Made by a program: the position numbers and the translations under genes. The notes under the pieces were generated by a model that made no database searches, was not told where the DNA came from, and was given only the letters and a program-made list of their open reading frames with translations. From an uncultured Kineosporia sp. (GTDB taxonomy: Bacteria; Actinomycetota; Actinomycetes; Actinomycetales; Kineosporiaceae): a stretch of 7,087 nt of DNA. Shown here piece after piece: positions 1 to 5,352 of the stretch. The DNA lies in assembly GCA_937859855.1 (NCBI GenBank), contig CALMAR010000430.1, forward strand, positions 1 to 7,087, written 5' to 3'. How positions within the stretch are numbered: position 1 is the stretch's first letter; the number at the start of each line of letters is the position of its first letter.

Positions 1-129
1 TGTTGGATCTGCGCCCACGTGGGCTTGAAGGACGTGAAGCGGTCCAGGCGCGTCTTCAACACCGTCGACACGCCGGCTTCCGCGTCGGCCGTGGCGCGCG
101 TGCGGCGCACGGCTTCGGAGACGCTCGCC
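1..129. other. Protein-like fragment of undecided strand at the left edge
   Basis: This stretch is open and protein-like in frame 1 of the plus strand (a segment reads LKDVKRSRRVFNTVDT) and also in one minus frame (a segment reads TVLKTRLDRFTSFKPTWAQI). The two frames share their third codon positions, so the strong G/C bias there cannot choose between them. The minus reading has the more natural residue mix, but it lacks an ATG, GTG or TTG start near its beginning in the window. The plus reading would end at the TGA at 202-204. I recognise neither product. The stretch uses more CGC, ACG, TCG and GCG codons than the genes to its right, so it may come from a different source or be a chimeric contig end. 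It could equally be non-coding. Confidence 0.3.
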
Positions 130-181
130 GGGGGGGGGGCGGGGATCGCGCGTCGGGGGCGGCCCGGGGGTTGGGTGGGGG
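130..181 (+). repeat. G10 homopolymer and G-quadruplex motif
   Basis: A run of ten G (130-139) is followed by G4 (141-144). G runs at 155-159, 166-170, 173-175 and 177-181 are separated by loops of 6, 2 and 1 nt. These last four runs satisfy the usual intramolecular G-quadruplex pattern of four tracts of at least three G with loops of 1-7 nt. The motif ends 14 nt before the proposed -10 box of the phosphatase gene and so covers its -35 region. Whether it folds or regulates in the cell is not shown. Such a G-rich tract is also a common place for sequencing or assembly error. Confidence 0.65.
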
Positions 182-195
182 CCCGGCCCACTCCT

Positions 196-201
196 TATGT
201 T
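196..201 (+). promoter_or_regulatory. Putative -10 box (TATGTT), leaderless promoter for the phosphatase gene
   Basis: TATGTT fits the actinobacterial TANNNT -10 pattern. Its last T lies 8 nt before the A of the ATG at 209, so transcription would start at or 1 nt before the start codon. No Shine-Dalgarno sequence precedes ATG 209, which agrees with a leaderless mRNA. The -35 region is poor: TTGGGT at 171-176 with a 19-nt spacer is the nearest match, and it lies inside the G-quadruplex motif. Confidence 0.4.
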
Positions 202-208
202 TGAGCGC

Positions 209-1741
209 ATGAGCACCCCGCGGCAGATCGTGCAGGCCGTCGCCGATCGGCTGACCCAGCCGGATCTGGCCAGCATCATCGACCTGGTCGCCTACCCCGA
301 ACCGGGCGCCGGCGGCCCCGGGATCGCCATTGTGGTCGCCAATCACGAGGGGTCAGTGCTGCTTCGTCCGAGCCCGGGGCCCGGTGACGCTGAACAGCAC
401 ACTGTGCTGGCCGGGCACGATCCGGTGGCCAGGACCGATCCGCTCGCCTTCCTGCCCTACCAGCTGGAGCTGGCCGATCCTTCGCCGTCCAGTCGTCTCA
501 ACTCCTACCCCGATCCGGCGCGCCGGCTGGCTTCGTTCTTCGCCGATCCCGAGCGCAGCCCTGACCTGGTGATCGTGCACACTCCCCGGCACTATTTCCC
601 CGGCCAGGGCGGCCATCGGGGCGAGCACGGCTCGCTGGACGTGATCCAGTCCCGGGCGCCGTTCGTGCTGTCCGGTGCTGGGGTGACCCGCCGCGGGCTG
701 ATCCACGGCAGCGCCCGGACCATCGACATCGGACCGACCCTGCTGCACCTGGCCGGAGTGCCGGCCAGCGCTCAGCTGGATGCCCTCGGCAAACCACTGG
801 ACGGCCGCGCCCGCACCGATCTGGTCCAGCCCGGAGCCCGGTTCGTGATCGGATTGCTCTGGGACGGCGCCCACTGCTCGGATCTGCTGCAGCTGGCGCA
901 GGACGGCCAACTGCCGCACGTGGCATCGCTTCTGGAGCAGGGGATGGCTCTGATCGGTGGTGCGGTGGCCGAGTTCCCCAGCGTCACCTTGTGCAATCAC
1001 ACCTGTGCACTGACCGGCTTGGGCCCGGGCCGGCACGGCATTCTCGGCAACGTCTTCTACGACCGGAAACTCGCTCAGACGGTGCTGGCCAACGATGAGA
1101 GCACGTGGCACCGCAGTGCGGAATGGCTGCGCCCGCCGGTCCGCACGGTGTTCGAGATCTTGGCCGCCGAGCGCCCCGGCGCCCGGACCGGGTGCGTGAA
1201 CGAGCCGATCGACCGGGGGGCGAGCTACTCGACCATGCAGCTGATCCGGGAGCGCCGGTCTGAACACCATGAGGCGGGGGGCGCGGACGAGCTGCAGCAC
1301 CTGCTCCCGGCTGCTGAGCAGAGCCCGTTCCTGACCGATCCGGAGCATCTGGCTGACGGCTACTACCGGTGGTGCACCCGGGTCGACGACGCCGGGCTGG
1401 CCCAGATGCTCCAGCTGTGGCCGGACGCCGCCCACGCCCCGGCCCTGACCTGGTGGAACAACTGCATCACCGACGCTGGGCACCATGCTGGTGGCCCCAG
1501 ATCAGTGATCGCCCGGGCCAGTCTGATCGAGGCCGATCGCAGGCTGGGGGTCCTGCTGGGACACCTGCGCGGGCTGGGTGTGCTGGACGACGTCGCGTTC
1601 CTGCTCACTGCCGATCACGGTTTCGAGGCCGCCGACGTCATGATCACCGGCAGCTGGGCCCCCGCGCTGGCCCAGGTGTGCGCCGAGCTTGGCGTGAGCT
1701 ACCGGGACGAGGGACCGGGTCTGGTCTACCTGGGCGTCTGA
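209..1741 (+). CDS. Alkaline-phosphatase-superfamily phosphodiesterase / nucleotide pyrophosphatase-like protein, permuted motif order
   Basis: This 510-residue protein belongs to the alkaline phosphatase / type I phosphodiesterase-nucleotide pyrophosphatase superfamily, two-metal enzymes that cleave phosphomono- or diesters. The substrate is unknown. Visible in order: GGHRGEHGS (134-142) and a segment ending DIGPTLLHLAGVP (173-185), both resembling the C-terminal half of such enzymes; then LLWDG with metal-ligand Asp219, the nucleophile region FPSVTLCNHTCALTG (256-270) with Thr260, DAGHH (422-426), and TADHG (467-471) with Asp469 and His470. The missing last His ligand is probably His140. 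I see no signal peptide or membrane segment, so it is probably cytoplasmic. I chose ATG 209 (MSTPRQIV) over in-frame ATG 197 because family members as I remember them begin MSTPRE/Q and because of the -10 spacing. The gene converges on the zinc-ribbon gene 13 bp away. The superfamily is secure; the exact activity is not. Confidence 0.88.
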   Translation: MSTPRQIVQAVADRLTQPDLASIIDLVAYPEPGAGGPGIAIVVANHEGSVLLRPSPGPGDAEQHTVLAGHDPVARTDPLAFLPYQLELADPSPSSRLNSYPDPARRLASFFADPERSPDLVIVHTPRHYFPGQGGHRGEHGSLDVIQSRAPFVLSGAGVTRRGLIHGSARTIDIGPTLLHLAGVPASAQLDALGKPLDGRARTDLVQPGARFVIGLLWDGAHCSDLLQLAQDGQLPHVASLLEQGMALIGGAVAEFPSVTLCNHTCALTGLGPGRHGILGNVFYDRKLAQTVLANDESTWHRSAEWLRPPVRTVFEILAAERPGARTGCVNEPIDRGASYSTMQLIRERRSEHHEAGGADELQHLLPAAEQSPFLTDPEHLADGYYRWCTRVDDAGLAQMLQLWPDAAHAPALTWWNNCITDAGHHAGGPRSVIARASLIEADRRLGVLLGHLRGLGVLDDVAFLLTADHGFEAADVMITGSWAPALAQVCAELGVSYRDEGPGLVYLGV

Positions 1742-1742
1742 G

Positions 1743-1766
1743 CGGCCCGGCCGTTCAACGGGCCGG
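1743..1766. terminator. Possible bidirectional terminator hairpin between convergent genes
   Basis: CCGGCC at 1747-1752 pairs with GGCCGG at 1761-1766. An alternative register pairs CGGCCCG (1743-1749) with CGGGCCG (1759-1765). It lies just after the phosphatase stop (1739-1741) and overlaps the stop of the minus-strand zinc-ribbon gene, a usual place for a shared terminator. There is no U-tract on either side, which is common in actinobacteria but weakens the call. Confidence 0.4.
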
Positions 1767-1988
1767 AATCCCGGTCTCGATCTCGAAAAGGTTCTCCCGG
1801 GCACAATGTTCACATTCCCAGGAAGGGGAGCCGTCGATCACCGACCAGACTCCGTGAACGCGGGCCAATCCAGACGGCGCAGCCATTGCGCATCTCCGGC
1901 AGCGGGTGGAGGCCACCGCCTGGGCCGGAATGTGCGCCAGACCGTTGAGCTGAGCGGGACGCAGGCTTTGCCCTGCTGGACTCGGCAT
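1755..1988 (-). CDS. Small zinc-ribbon protein of unknown function
   Basis: A 77-residue protein with two CxxC pairs (Cys30/Cys33 in CRRC and Cys59/Cys62 in CEHC), 25 residues apart, as in a treble-clef or zinc-ribbon fold binding one zinc. The core HGVWSVIDGSPSWECEHCA (45-63) resembles small conserved actinobacterial proteins of unknown function that I associate with this neighbourhood. The role is not known; RNA, DNA or protein binding would each fit. The start at ATG 1988 is preceded by GGAGG only 1 nt away, too close for a normal ribosome site. TAGCCT six nt upstream of the ATG instead suggests a leaderless mRNA. It lies 137 bp after the ABC1 kinase gene on the same strand. A later internal ATG (residue 35) would remove the first CxxC, so the long form is preferred. 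Confidence 0.75.
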   Translation of the reverse strand: MPSPAGQSLRPAQLNGLAHIPAQAVASTRCRRCAMAAPSGLARVHGVWSVIDGSPSWECEHCARENLFEIETGIPAR

Positions 1989-1994
1989 GCCTCC

Positions 1995-2000
1995 AGGCTA
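1995..2000 (-). promoter_or_regulatory. Putative -10 box (TAGCCT), leaderless promoter for the zinc-ribbon gene
   Basis: On the minus strand TAGCCT is followed by exactly 6 nt (GGAGGC) and then the ATG at 1988. This is the spacing expected when transcription starts at the A of the start codon. The -35 region is weak: TTCACC at 2021-2026 with a 20-nt spacer. If the box works, this gene can be expressed separately from the kinase upstream. Confidence 0.45.
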
Positions 2001-2125
2001 CGCGGGCCAGATCACGTGCGGGTGAAAATTCACCAGCTCGGGCGAAACCTGCTCGTCATCGCACCGTCGGTTCAGCGGCGCATAGTTGCAGGTCAGAAGC
2101 CCAATACTAGCGCGCGGGGCGGGGT

Positions 2126-3454
2126 TCAGGGCTGGGCTGCGGCAGTGGAGCCGAATCCGGGCAGCCACTGCTCGAGGACTTCCCGCACCGGCACTTCGCC
2201 GTCGATCTGGCACATCACGGCGATTCCCCCCAGCCACACCCGATGGATCAGCAGGTACTCCGGGGGAAGGTTCAGCTTCAGGCCCATCGTCCACTCCGGG
2301 CGGCGGGGATCGTTGACGTGCTGGAAGAGTTGCCGCAGCCAGGCCCGCTCGAATCGCCAGACCGGGTGCCGGGCGGGCTCCAGGAACGGGGACAGATAAG
2401 TCAGCAGAGAGGCGCCGTCAATGCTGATCGATGGCTTGATGAATCCCTCGGCCCGCAGGCCGGCCACCACCTCTTCCCCTTGTCCCTGCAGAGCCAGCGC
2501 CAGCAGTTGCCCGATCGCCGGAGGCATGCCGTGCGGAAGCCGTTTCACCGCACCGAAGTCGAGGATGCCGAACCGGCCGTCGGCGGTCAGCCGGTAATTG
2601 CCCGGATGCGGGTCCGCGTGCAGCAGCCCGGCCCGGGCCGGGCTGGCCATCAAGAATTCGAGGTAGCGCCGGGCGGCGAGATCACGCTCGGCCCGGCTAC
2701 CGGACGCGATCAGAGCCGACAGTGGAACACCGTCCACCCATTCGCTGACCAGTACCCGCGGACTGGAGGCGACGATCTGCGGGATCAGGAACACCTCGTC
2801 GTCCTGGAAGGCTTTGGCGAACTGGCTCTGGCTGCGCGCCTCCATGCTGTAGTCGAGTTCTTCCACCATCCGCGCCTTGAGTTCGGCCAGGATCGGCTTG
2901 ATGTCCAGGCCCGGGATCCATCCCGCCGCCACCCGGCCGACCCGGCTGACCTGGTTCAGGTCCGACACCAGGGCTTCGGCGGCGCCCGGATATTGGATCT
3001 TGACCGCGACCGGCCGGCCGTCCTTCCAGACGGCCTTGTGCACCTGCCCGATCGACGCCGCGGCCGCTGGCTGGTCGTCGAACTCGAGGAACTTGCGGCG
3101 CCAGCGGACCCCGAGTTCCTCGGCCAGTACCCGATGCACCGTGGCACTGGGCAGCGGGGGAGCGGAGTCCTGCAGTTTGGTCAGCGTTGCCCGATAGGGC
3201 CCGGCGATCTCCTCCGGCAGAGCAGCCTCGAAGATGCTCATGGCCTGGCCGAACTTCATCGCGCCGCCCTTGAGTTCGCCCAGCACCCGGAACATCTGCT
3301 CGGCAGTGCGGGCCTGCAGTTCGGCGGCGACCATTTCGGCGGGCTTACCGCCCAGGCGCTTGCCCAGCCCCAGCGCGGTCCGGCCAGCGAAACCGAGCGG
3401 CAGCGCCGCGAGCTTGGCGGTCCGGGTCACGGCGCGCCGGGGGAGGTCAGTCAC
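2126..3454 (-). CDS. ABC1/UbiB-family atypical kinase (AarF-like)
   Basis: A 442-residue ABC1 (UbiB/ADCK/AarF) atypical protein-kinase-like protein with the full family signature. It has KFGQ (67-70, the KxGQ motif), the Ala-rich loop AAASIGQ (131-137) that replaces the P-loop, VAVK with Lys152, EELDYSMEA (198-206), the catalytic segment HADPHPGN (279-286) and DFG (299-301). Relatives support quinone synthesis and bind or hydrolyse ATP; in an actinobacterium the quinone would be menaquinone, but no quinone gene is nearby. The C-terminus shows no clear pair of membrane helices like that of E. coli UbiB, so it is probably soluble or peripheral. The start is GTG 3454, whose GTGA overlaps the ThiF stop by 4 bp with no strong ribosome site, indicating translational coupling. 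No key residue is missing. The family call is very secure; the substrate is unknown. Confidence 0.95.
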   Translation of the reverse strand: MTDLPRRAVTRTAKLAALPLGFAGRTALGLGKRLGGKPAEMVAAELQARTAEQMFRVLGELKGGAMKFGQAMSIFEAALPEEIAGPYRATLTKLQDSAPPLPSATVHRVLAEELGVRWRRKFLEFDDQPAAAASIGQVHKAVWKDGRPVAVKIQYPGAAEALVSDLNQVSRVGRVAAGWIPGLDIKPILAELKARMVEELDYSMEARSQSQFAKAFQDDEVFLIPQIVASSPRVLVSEWVDGVPLSALIASGSRAERDLAARRYLEFLMASPARAGLLHADPHPGNYRLTADGRFGILDFGAVKRLPHGMPPAIGQLLALALQGQGEEVVAGLRAEGFIKPSISIDGASLLTYLSPFLEPARHPVWRFERAWLRQLFQHVNDPRRPEWTMGLKLNLPPEYLLIHRVWLGGIAVMCQIDGEVPVREVLEQWLPGFGSTAAAQP

Positions 3455-4674
3455 TTCGTCATTGTCTCGCTATTTGCCGCTGCCCGAACGCTGGAGGGGC
3501 CGCCAGGTGCCCGGATCCGCCGGTCACCCAGAACCAGCGGCTGACCTGCACCCGGCTGTCGGACCGGATTGCCCGGGTTGTACCCGGCATCCGTGGCGAC
3601 CCCAGGCTCCGTGGCCGCGGCAGGCCGCGACGGTGGCCAGCGGCAGCCGCAGCGAGGATGCATGGTCCAGGGACGGCGGGCGACCAGCCCGTCCGGCAGC
3701 ACGATCTCCAGAGTCGCCCCGGCGGAGGCCGGTTCGCGAACGCCGTCGAGGTATGCCAGCGCCTGCATCGCCGCCAGCCCGGCCCCCCGCACGGCCAGCA
3801 CCGACTCCTCACCCGGGCTGGTGGCGGCTGGGCGGCCGATCAGCTGAGCCAGGATCGAGGGCCAAGCCGGATCCCGGTCACATCGGTGCAGATCCAGACA
3901 GCGCAAGCAGGGTCCAAGGCCAGGACGGACCAAGGGCCCGACCACGACGTCGTCCTCCTGGCTCAGCACGGACAGGTGCGGGATGTCGTGGCCCATCAGG
4001 TCGTCGGCGGTGGACGCGTCGGCTGCCCCGGCACCGATCAGCATCACCAGATCAGGGGCTGGACCTGAGAGCAACGCTCCATCCTCGGGTGCTGGTATCG
4101 CGCGTCCTCCCGCGCGAGCCACCGCGTCGGCGGCGACGTCCTGCCGTAACCGGCCAACGTCCGATCGGCCCGCTCCGGCCGGAGTGAGATCACCCGGACC
4201 AGTTCGCCCGGCGTCCAGGACACTGATCTGGCCCACACCAGCCGCCGCCAGGGTCGCGGCCAAGGTGACGCCGAGACGGGTTGCTCCGGCGATCACGATC
4301 CGTTGCCGCCGGCGCTGGCGCAGAATCGGCCAGCCGTCACCGGACTGCGGATGGATCAGCGACCACAGTGCCGCATCCGGCTCCATCCGGTCGGCTCCGG
4401 CGAGGTCACGCCCATGGCCGGGTGAACGAGGGTGGTTGAGCAAGACACCAGCGTCGTCCAGCAACTGGATCAGCCGCTTGTTCCTGGCCTTGCGGCTGGG
4501 CGGCAGCCGATCGAGCGTGGCGGTGTCGAAGCCGGAGCGCAATTGTTCGATCAGCCGGGAGTCGGCGGCGATCAGCCCGTCCAGGATGGTGCCGCGCTGC
4601 GCGGACAGGCCGATCTGGACGGTGCCCGCCGCCCGCCAGATGGTCCGCAGGCCCGGCTTGAACTGCAAGTACAT
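3451..4674 (-). CDS. ThiF/E1-like adenylyltransferase-fold protein (TOMM cyclodehydratase-partner type)
   Basis: A 407-residue protein with an N-terminal region of about 120 residues that looks like the leader-binding part of ThiF-like TOMM proteins, followed by an E1/ThiF Rossmann core. The nucleotide loop is IVIAGATRLG (126-135), a degenerate GxGxxG, and Asp154 in SVLDAG sits where the ATP-ribose-binding acid is expected. CLRC (256-259) and CGC (342-344) probably form the structural zinc site. The last 60 or so residues are rich in Pro, Ala and Gly and look disordered. E1-like enzymes adenylate a carboxyl terminus, while TOMM relatives bind a precursor peptide for a YcaO enzyme; no YcaO or precursor gene is visible here. 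The start at ATG 4674 has a fair ribosome site (GAGGGGG, 6-nt spacer). It overlaps the ABC1 kinase gene, so the two are co-expressed. Family confident; activity unknown. Confidence 0.82.
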   Translation of the reverse strand: MYLQFKPGLRTIWRAAGTVQIGLSAQRGTILDGLIAADSRLIEQLRSGFDTATLDRLPPSRKARNKRLIQLLDDAGVLLNHPRSPGHGRDLAGADRMEPDAALWSLIHPQSGDGWPILRQRRRQRIVIAGATRLGVTLAATLAAAGVGQISVLDAGRTGPGDLTPAGAGRSDVGRLRQDVAADAVARAGGRAIPAPEDGALLSGPAPDLVMLIGAGAADASTADDLMGHDIPHLSVLSQEDDVVVGPLVRPGLGPCLRCLDLHRCDRDPAWPSILAQLIGRPAATSPGEESVLAVRGAGLAAMQALAYLDGVREPASAGATLEIVLPDGLVARRPWTMHPRCGCRWPPSRPAAATEPGVATDAGYNPGNPVRQPGAGQPLVLGDRRIRAPGGPSSVRAAANSETMTK

Positions 4675-4691
4675 GGCGATCCCCCTCTGCT

Positions 4692-4709
4692 CCCGGAGCC
4701 CCCGGAGCT
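4692..4709. repeat. Two tandem 9-bp units upstream of the ThiF gene
   Basis: CCCGGAGCC (4692-4700) is followed directly by CCCGGAGCT (4701-4709). On the minus strand they lie about 18-35 nt before the ThiF ATG, just upstream of its ribosome site. They may be nothing more than GC-rich chance. Confidence 0.5.
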
Positions 4710-4744
4710 TCTAGGGAAACGATGGCACGGGCCGCCGACATGCT

Positions 4745-4779
4745 GCAGCGGTTGCCCACAGGCTGTGGACAACCGCTGC
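4745..4779 (-). terminator. 35-bp palindrome: hairpin between the CxxC gene and ThiF, with an inverted pair of DnaA-box-like sites
   Basis: Two 17-nt arms (4745-4761 and 4763-4779) flank a single central G. The only mismatch (C4755 against A4769) becomes a G-U wobble in a minus-strand transcript, so that RNA would pair along its whole arm apart from a small apical loop. It begins 18 nt after the stop of the 51-residue gene, which fits a terminator or attenuator ahead of ThiF. No U-tract follows. The arms also contain TTGTCCACA on the minus strand (4764-4772), the high-GC DnaA-box sequence, and TTGCCCACA on the plus strand (4752-4760), one base off, so a protein-binding palindrome is an alternative. 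Confidence 0.6.
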
Positions 4780-4797
4780 GACGGGTGGGGCTCCGGC

Positions 4798-4953
4798 TCA
4801 GGCCTTGCCGAGGATCCGGTTCAGGTTCGTCCCGCAGACCGGGCACTTGCCCTTGGCCATCCGGCGGCCATTGGTCTCGACGATGGTGCCCTCGGCCTGG
4901 CGCTTCTCCTTGCACTTCACGCAGTAGAACTCGCCGCTGTACGTGTCGGACAT
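4798..4953 (-). CDS. 51-residue two-CxxC zinc-ribbon protein (DUF5679-like)
   Basis: A 51-residue basic protein with CVKC (Cys11, Cys14) and CPVC (Cys37, Cys40), 22 residues apart, forming a compact zinc ribbon that makes up nearly the whole chain. The segment KRQAEGTIVETNGRRMAKGK resembles the small actinobacterial DUF5679 family as I remember it; its function is unknown. The four-Cys, Lys/Arg-rich make-up would suit nucleic-acid or ribosome contact, but that is inference. The start is well fixed: ATG 4953 is preceded by AGGAG (4959-4963) with a 5-nt spacer. The open frame continues further upstream but has no comparable ribosome site there. It heads the minus-strand series, with a long structured region upstream and a palindrome 18 nt downstream, so it may be transcribed partly on its own. 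Confidence 0.88.
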   Translation of the reverse strand: MSDTYSGEFYCVKCKEKRQAEGTIVETNGRRMAKGKCPVCGTNLNRILGKA

Positions 4954-4958
4954 CGTTG

Positions 4959-4963
4959 CTCCT
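4959..4963 (-). promoter_or_regulatory. Ribosome binding site fixing the start of the 51-residue gene
   Basis: AGGAG on the minus strand lies 5 nt before the ATG at 4953. It is the clearest Shine-Dalgarno site in the window and contrasts with the leaderless-looking starts of several neighbours. Confidence 0.75.
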
Positions 4964-5085
4964 GTCATCGCTCGTGTGTGGGCCCGGCATCCCGGGACGG
5001 GAGGCAGCGGGCGCATCGCGCTCAGCACGGGCCCCCGCTCCTGATGCAACCGTGGTCTAGCTGGTGTGGCGGAGCCCGATCAGTG

Positions 5086-5136
5086 GCCGAGCCTAGCCCA
5101 GCCCGGCGATCGTGCTCGTGCGCATCCCGGCTCGGC
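5086..5136. other. Stem-loop with 8-bp perfect stem in the structured intergenic region
   Basis: GCCGAGCC (5086-5093) pairs with GGCTCGGC (5129-5136) around a 35-nt loop. A small hairpin, GCACG (5156-5160) with CGTGC (5164-5168), follows to its right. In GC-rich DNA an 8-bp inverted repeat alone is weak evidence; it is listed because it adjoins two much stronger structures. Confidence 0.4.
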
Positions 5137-5182
5137 GCGTCGCCCAGCCCCCGCTGCACGCTTCGTGCGGCCTCCTTGCGCG

Positions 5183-5268
5183 CTCCCTTCCATGATCAGC
5201 GGCTCAGCCCAGCAAAGTGAGGCACTTGCTGCCAATCCCGGGCTGGCCCGCTGATCATGGAGAGGGAG
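5183..5268. other. Long stem-loop A (about 86 nt), near-continuous pairing
   Basis: The outer arms 5183-5202 and 5248-5268 pair over 20 bp with one bulged base. Inside, CAGCCC (5205-5210) pairs with GGGCTG (5240-5245), and 5211-5219 pairs with 5223-5230 with one bulged A, closed by a 3-nt AGG loop. A 9-nt bulge (5231-5239) and a small mismatch at 5203-5204 opposite 5246-5247 interrupt the stem. Nested pairing this long is unlikely to be chance even at this base composition. It may be part of a structured RNA leader, a small RNA, or a short palindromic or MITE-like insertion. It matches no RNA family I know. Confidence 0.75.
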
Positions 5269-5283
5269 GCGGCCCAACAGATT

Positions 5284-5345
5284 GAGGCCCGGGCCGGTGA
5301 CTAGCTGCGCCTTCCCCAGCGCAGCTGACTCCGGCCCAGGGCCTC
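5284..5345. other. Long stem-loop B (62 nt) at the predicted 5' end of a minus-strand transcript
   Basis: Three stacked stems are visible: GAGGCCC (5284-5290) with GGGCCTC (5339-5345), GGGCCGG (5291-5297) with CCGGCCC (5331-5337), and AGCTGCGC (5303-5310) with GCGCAGCT (5319-5326). The apical loop is 8 nt (5311-5318). A single A (5338) is bulged, and an internal loop has 5 nt on one side (5298-5302) and 4 nt on the other (5327-5330). All 22 pairs are Watson-Crick. It lies 15 nt from stem-loop A. Transcription from the minus promoter at 5353-5382 would begin within about a base of its edge. Confidence 0.78.
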
Positions 5346-5352
5346 GCCGATG

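Noticed and set aside
197..208. Start of the phosphatase at ATG 197
   Set aside because: It overlaps the proposed -10 box and adds only MFER before MSTPRQIV, the start that matches remembered family members.
353..1486. 377-codon minus-strand frame
   Set aside because: It is the shadow of the phosphatase gene; the plus frame carries the superfamily motifs.
2243..3544. 433-codon plus-strand frame
   Set aside because: It is antisense to the ABC1 kinase, which has every family motif. The plus product shows no recognisable domain.
4752..4772. Chromosomal replication origin, from the DnaA-like boxes
   Set aside because: There are only two boxes within one palindrome, no AT-rich unwinding region, and no dnaA, dnaN or gyr genes. 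The pair is better read as a hairpin.
4798..5049. 83-residue extended form of the 51-residue zinc-ribbon protein
   Set aside because: ATG 4953 has AGGAG at a 5-nt spacer and begins the conserved part. The extension has no ribosome site and covers GC-rich leader sequence.
5183..5345. CRISPR array
   Set aside because: The repeats here are inverted, not regularly spaced direct repeats, and no cas gene is present.
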